Source: Amorphochlora amoebiformis
Taxonomy: Eukaryota; Cercozoa; Chlorarachniophyceae
Length of the DNA: 64,000 nt
NCBI GenBank assembly: GCA_054601695.1
Contig: BAAHQB010000158.1
Span: 372,001-436,000 of the forward strand
Direction of reading: 5' to 3'
Positions within the stretch are counted from its first letter, which is position 1, and every line of letters begins with the position of its first letter. Under the pieces are notes generated by a model. The model did not search any database. It saw only the letters and a program-made list of their open reading frames with translations, and was not told the DNA's origin. Positions 62,818-64,000 of this stretch are shown in pieces. The translations under genes were made by a program, and so were the position numbers.

Positions 62818-63876
62818 TACATATGTGCATATGAATGCATATATCCATCTAACATCCGAGAGCTAAACACACGTGTCACGCATACGACTTGATTATGTGG
62901 TGGGTACTGTTCTCATTTAGTCCTAAAATCTGATACGATGTGACGTATTCGGTTAATGTTGTGTTTTTGTGTAGTGGTGGTTGGTGTAGTCGTGCAGTCG
63001 TGCAGTGGTATAGTCGTGCAGTGGTGTAGTGTTTGTAGTGGTGTAGTGGTGCAGGTGGTTAGTATGGTGGTATAGTCGTGCGGTGGTATGGTGGTACATT
63101 GGTGTAGTCATGTAGTCGTGCAGTGGTGTGGTGGTATAGTGGTGTAGCGTTTGTAGTGGTGAAGTCGTACAGTGGTACAGTCGTGTGGTGGACTGGTGTA
63201 GCGGTGTTGTGCGTGGTCGTGTAGTGTGATGCTGTGTGTGGTGGTGTAGTGGTGTGGAGCTGTGGTCGTGCGTGTAGTGGTGGTGTAATGGTGTGGTGGT
63301 GTGGTCGTGTAGTGGAGTGGTGTGGTGTGGTGTGGTGTGGTGTGGTGTGGTGTGGTGTGGTGTGGTGTGGTGGTGGTTTAGTCGTGCAGTTGTGCAGTCG
63401 TGTAGTTGTGTAGTCGTGCAGTGGTGTAGTCGTGCAGTGGTGAAGTGCAATCGTGTAGCGTTTTTAGTGGTGTAGGAGTGCAGTCGTGTAGTGTTTAAAG
63501 TGATGTAGTCGTGTAGTGTTTGTAGTTTTGTAGTCGTGTGGTGTTTGTGGTGGTCTAGTCGTGTAGTCGTGCCTATTCTCTAAGCTCGAACTCAACATAC
63601 ATACATGCATGTTTACCTCACCTTGCATTACAACTGTTCAACACGCATGATATGATGATATAATGTTATGAGGTTACGTGATAGGTAGGTACGTATGGTT
63701 GACTTGTTGATGCATATGGTTGACAGGTTGCAGGCAATGCAGGCTTCCTGGCGCGCGTGGAACTGGACATGAAGAGGAGAAAATCCAACCTAGAAAATCT
63801 GCTTACGCAGAAACAAGCAAAGGATCTTGCCCTGTTTCATCCCACACCCACAGTCGTCAACAACTATGCATACAAG
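57329..63876 (+). CDS. B-box zinc-finger, low-complexity protein (3' end beyond window)
   Basis: In-phase exons: 57657-57781 ([19 protein letters not shown]), 58250-58303, 58373-59311, 59942-60205, 60830-61168, 61363-61460, 61802-61883, 62199-62279, 62409-62507 and 63727-63876, then off the edge. The B-box zinc ligands cross an intron: CQVC and TCLDC in the second, [12 protein letters not shown] with a later His in the third. The long third exon holds Pro-Glu repeats (EPEPEPE), an Asp-8 run and many Asn/Pro/Lys-Pro stretches. Next come an Asn/His-rich exon and an Arg-Ser-rich exon ([17 protein letters not shown]). The C-terminal exons show spaced F-x-P-x motifs ([23 protein letters not shown]) between charged helices, a style common in protist cytoskeletal proteins. 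Human ZBBX is one B-box comparison, but orthology is not claimed. The first exon is uncertain: an ATG at 57,329 is possible, and 57,436-57,656 could not be joined. Confidence 0.7.
59466..59520. repeat. (GA)n array
   Basis: GAGA repeats with occasional GAAA and GATA, in the proposed GC-AG intron of the B-box gene. Confidence 0.95.
60590..60800. repeat. GATAATCATT repeats upstream of exon 60830-61168
   Basis: Six or more imperfect copies of GATAATCATTxxxACG at about 60,595-60,800. The intron 3' end just before the acceptor (AATAATGATTATATCCAG) resembles an inverted or decayed unit. Confidence 0.65.
62960..63560. repeat. GTGGTGTAGTCGTGCA minisatellite with (TGTGG)n core
   Basis: G/T-rich units GTGGTGTAGTCGTGCAGTGG vary in length over 600 bp, with about eleven TGTGG pentamers at 63,316-63,372. 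The minus strand reads His/Thr/Pro repeats, reflecting the unit. Intron of the B-box gene. Confidence 0.92.
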
Positions 63877-63925
63877 GTACAAACACCGTGCTGCACGACA
63901 TGTTTTCATATTATATATCTCTATG

Positions 63926-63974
<49 letters not shown>

Positions 63975-64000
63975 TATACATATATATATATATATGTTTA

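Noticed and set aside
62953-63450. His/Thr/Pro-rich 165-codon frame on the minus strand
   Set aside because: Product of the GTGGTGTAG minisatellite inside an intron of a plus-strand gene.

Overview
This is a nuclear window from an unidentified microbial eukaryote, probably a flagellated protist. The evidence is many small GT-AG introns, a mitochondrial Mn-superoxide dismutase, an arginyl-tRNA-protein transferase, a PX-domain sorting nexin and a DZIP1-like zinc finger (a cilium-associated family). There are no bacterial-style operons. The dominant feature is an extreme load of (TA)n microsatellite. It fills introns and intergenic spaces and produces long meaningless Tyr-Ile open frames on both strands. 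Real coding sequence is confined to short islands of normal composition, most of them 30-250 bp exons bounded by AG and GT. The gene models below were built by hand from exon translation, splice sites and intron phase.

Layout. 1-3.7 kb: TA repeats and a CTAG-rich island. 3.7-14.1 kb (-): PX-domain sorting nexin. 14.3-26.7 kb (+): arginyltransferase ATE1, head-to-head with the sorting nexin across 176 bp. 26.7-29 kb: intergenic sequence with a hexamer array and a second CTAG island. 29.8-37.5 kb (-), possibly to 43 kb: an unrecognised multi-exon gene with methyltransferase-like features. 36.4-46 kb: minisatellites, degenerate telomere-like tracts and a GGGTA pentamer array. 46.7-47.2 kb (-): small hypothetical gene. 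48.2-48.8 kb: third CTAG island. 49.3-51.1 kb (-): DZIP1-like C2H2 gene. 51.8-53.2 kb (-): RING-H2/coiled-coil protein, head-to-head with SOD2 (53.3-55.5 kb, +) across 89 bp. 57.3 kb to the window end (+): a B-box zinc-finger protein with long low-complexity arms, running off the edge.

The most unusual observation is that exon edges, together with their splice site and some adjoining intron, are repeatedly copied into the neighbouring TA-rich intron. Copies of a 3' exon edge plus donor lie in the following intron; copies of a 5' exon edge plus acceptor lie in the preceding intron. At least ten exons from three or more genes show these 'exon-edge echoes', with one to six copies separated by (TA)n. 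The gene functions found (endosomal sorting, N-degron arginylation, ubiquitin ligation, superoxide removal, ciliary structure) are unrelated housekeeping roles; nothing suggests a functional cluster.
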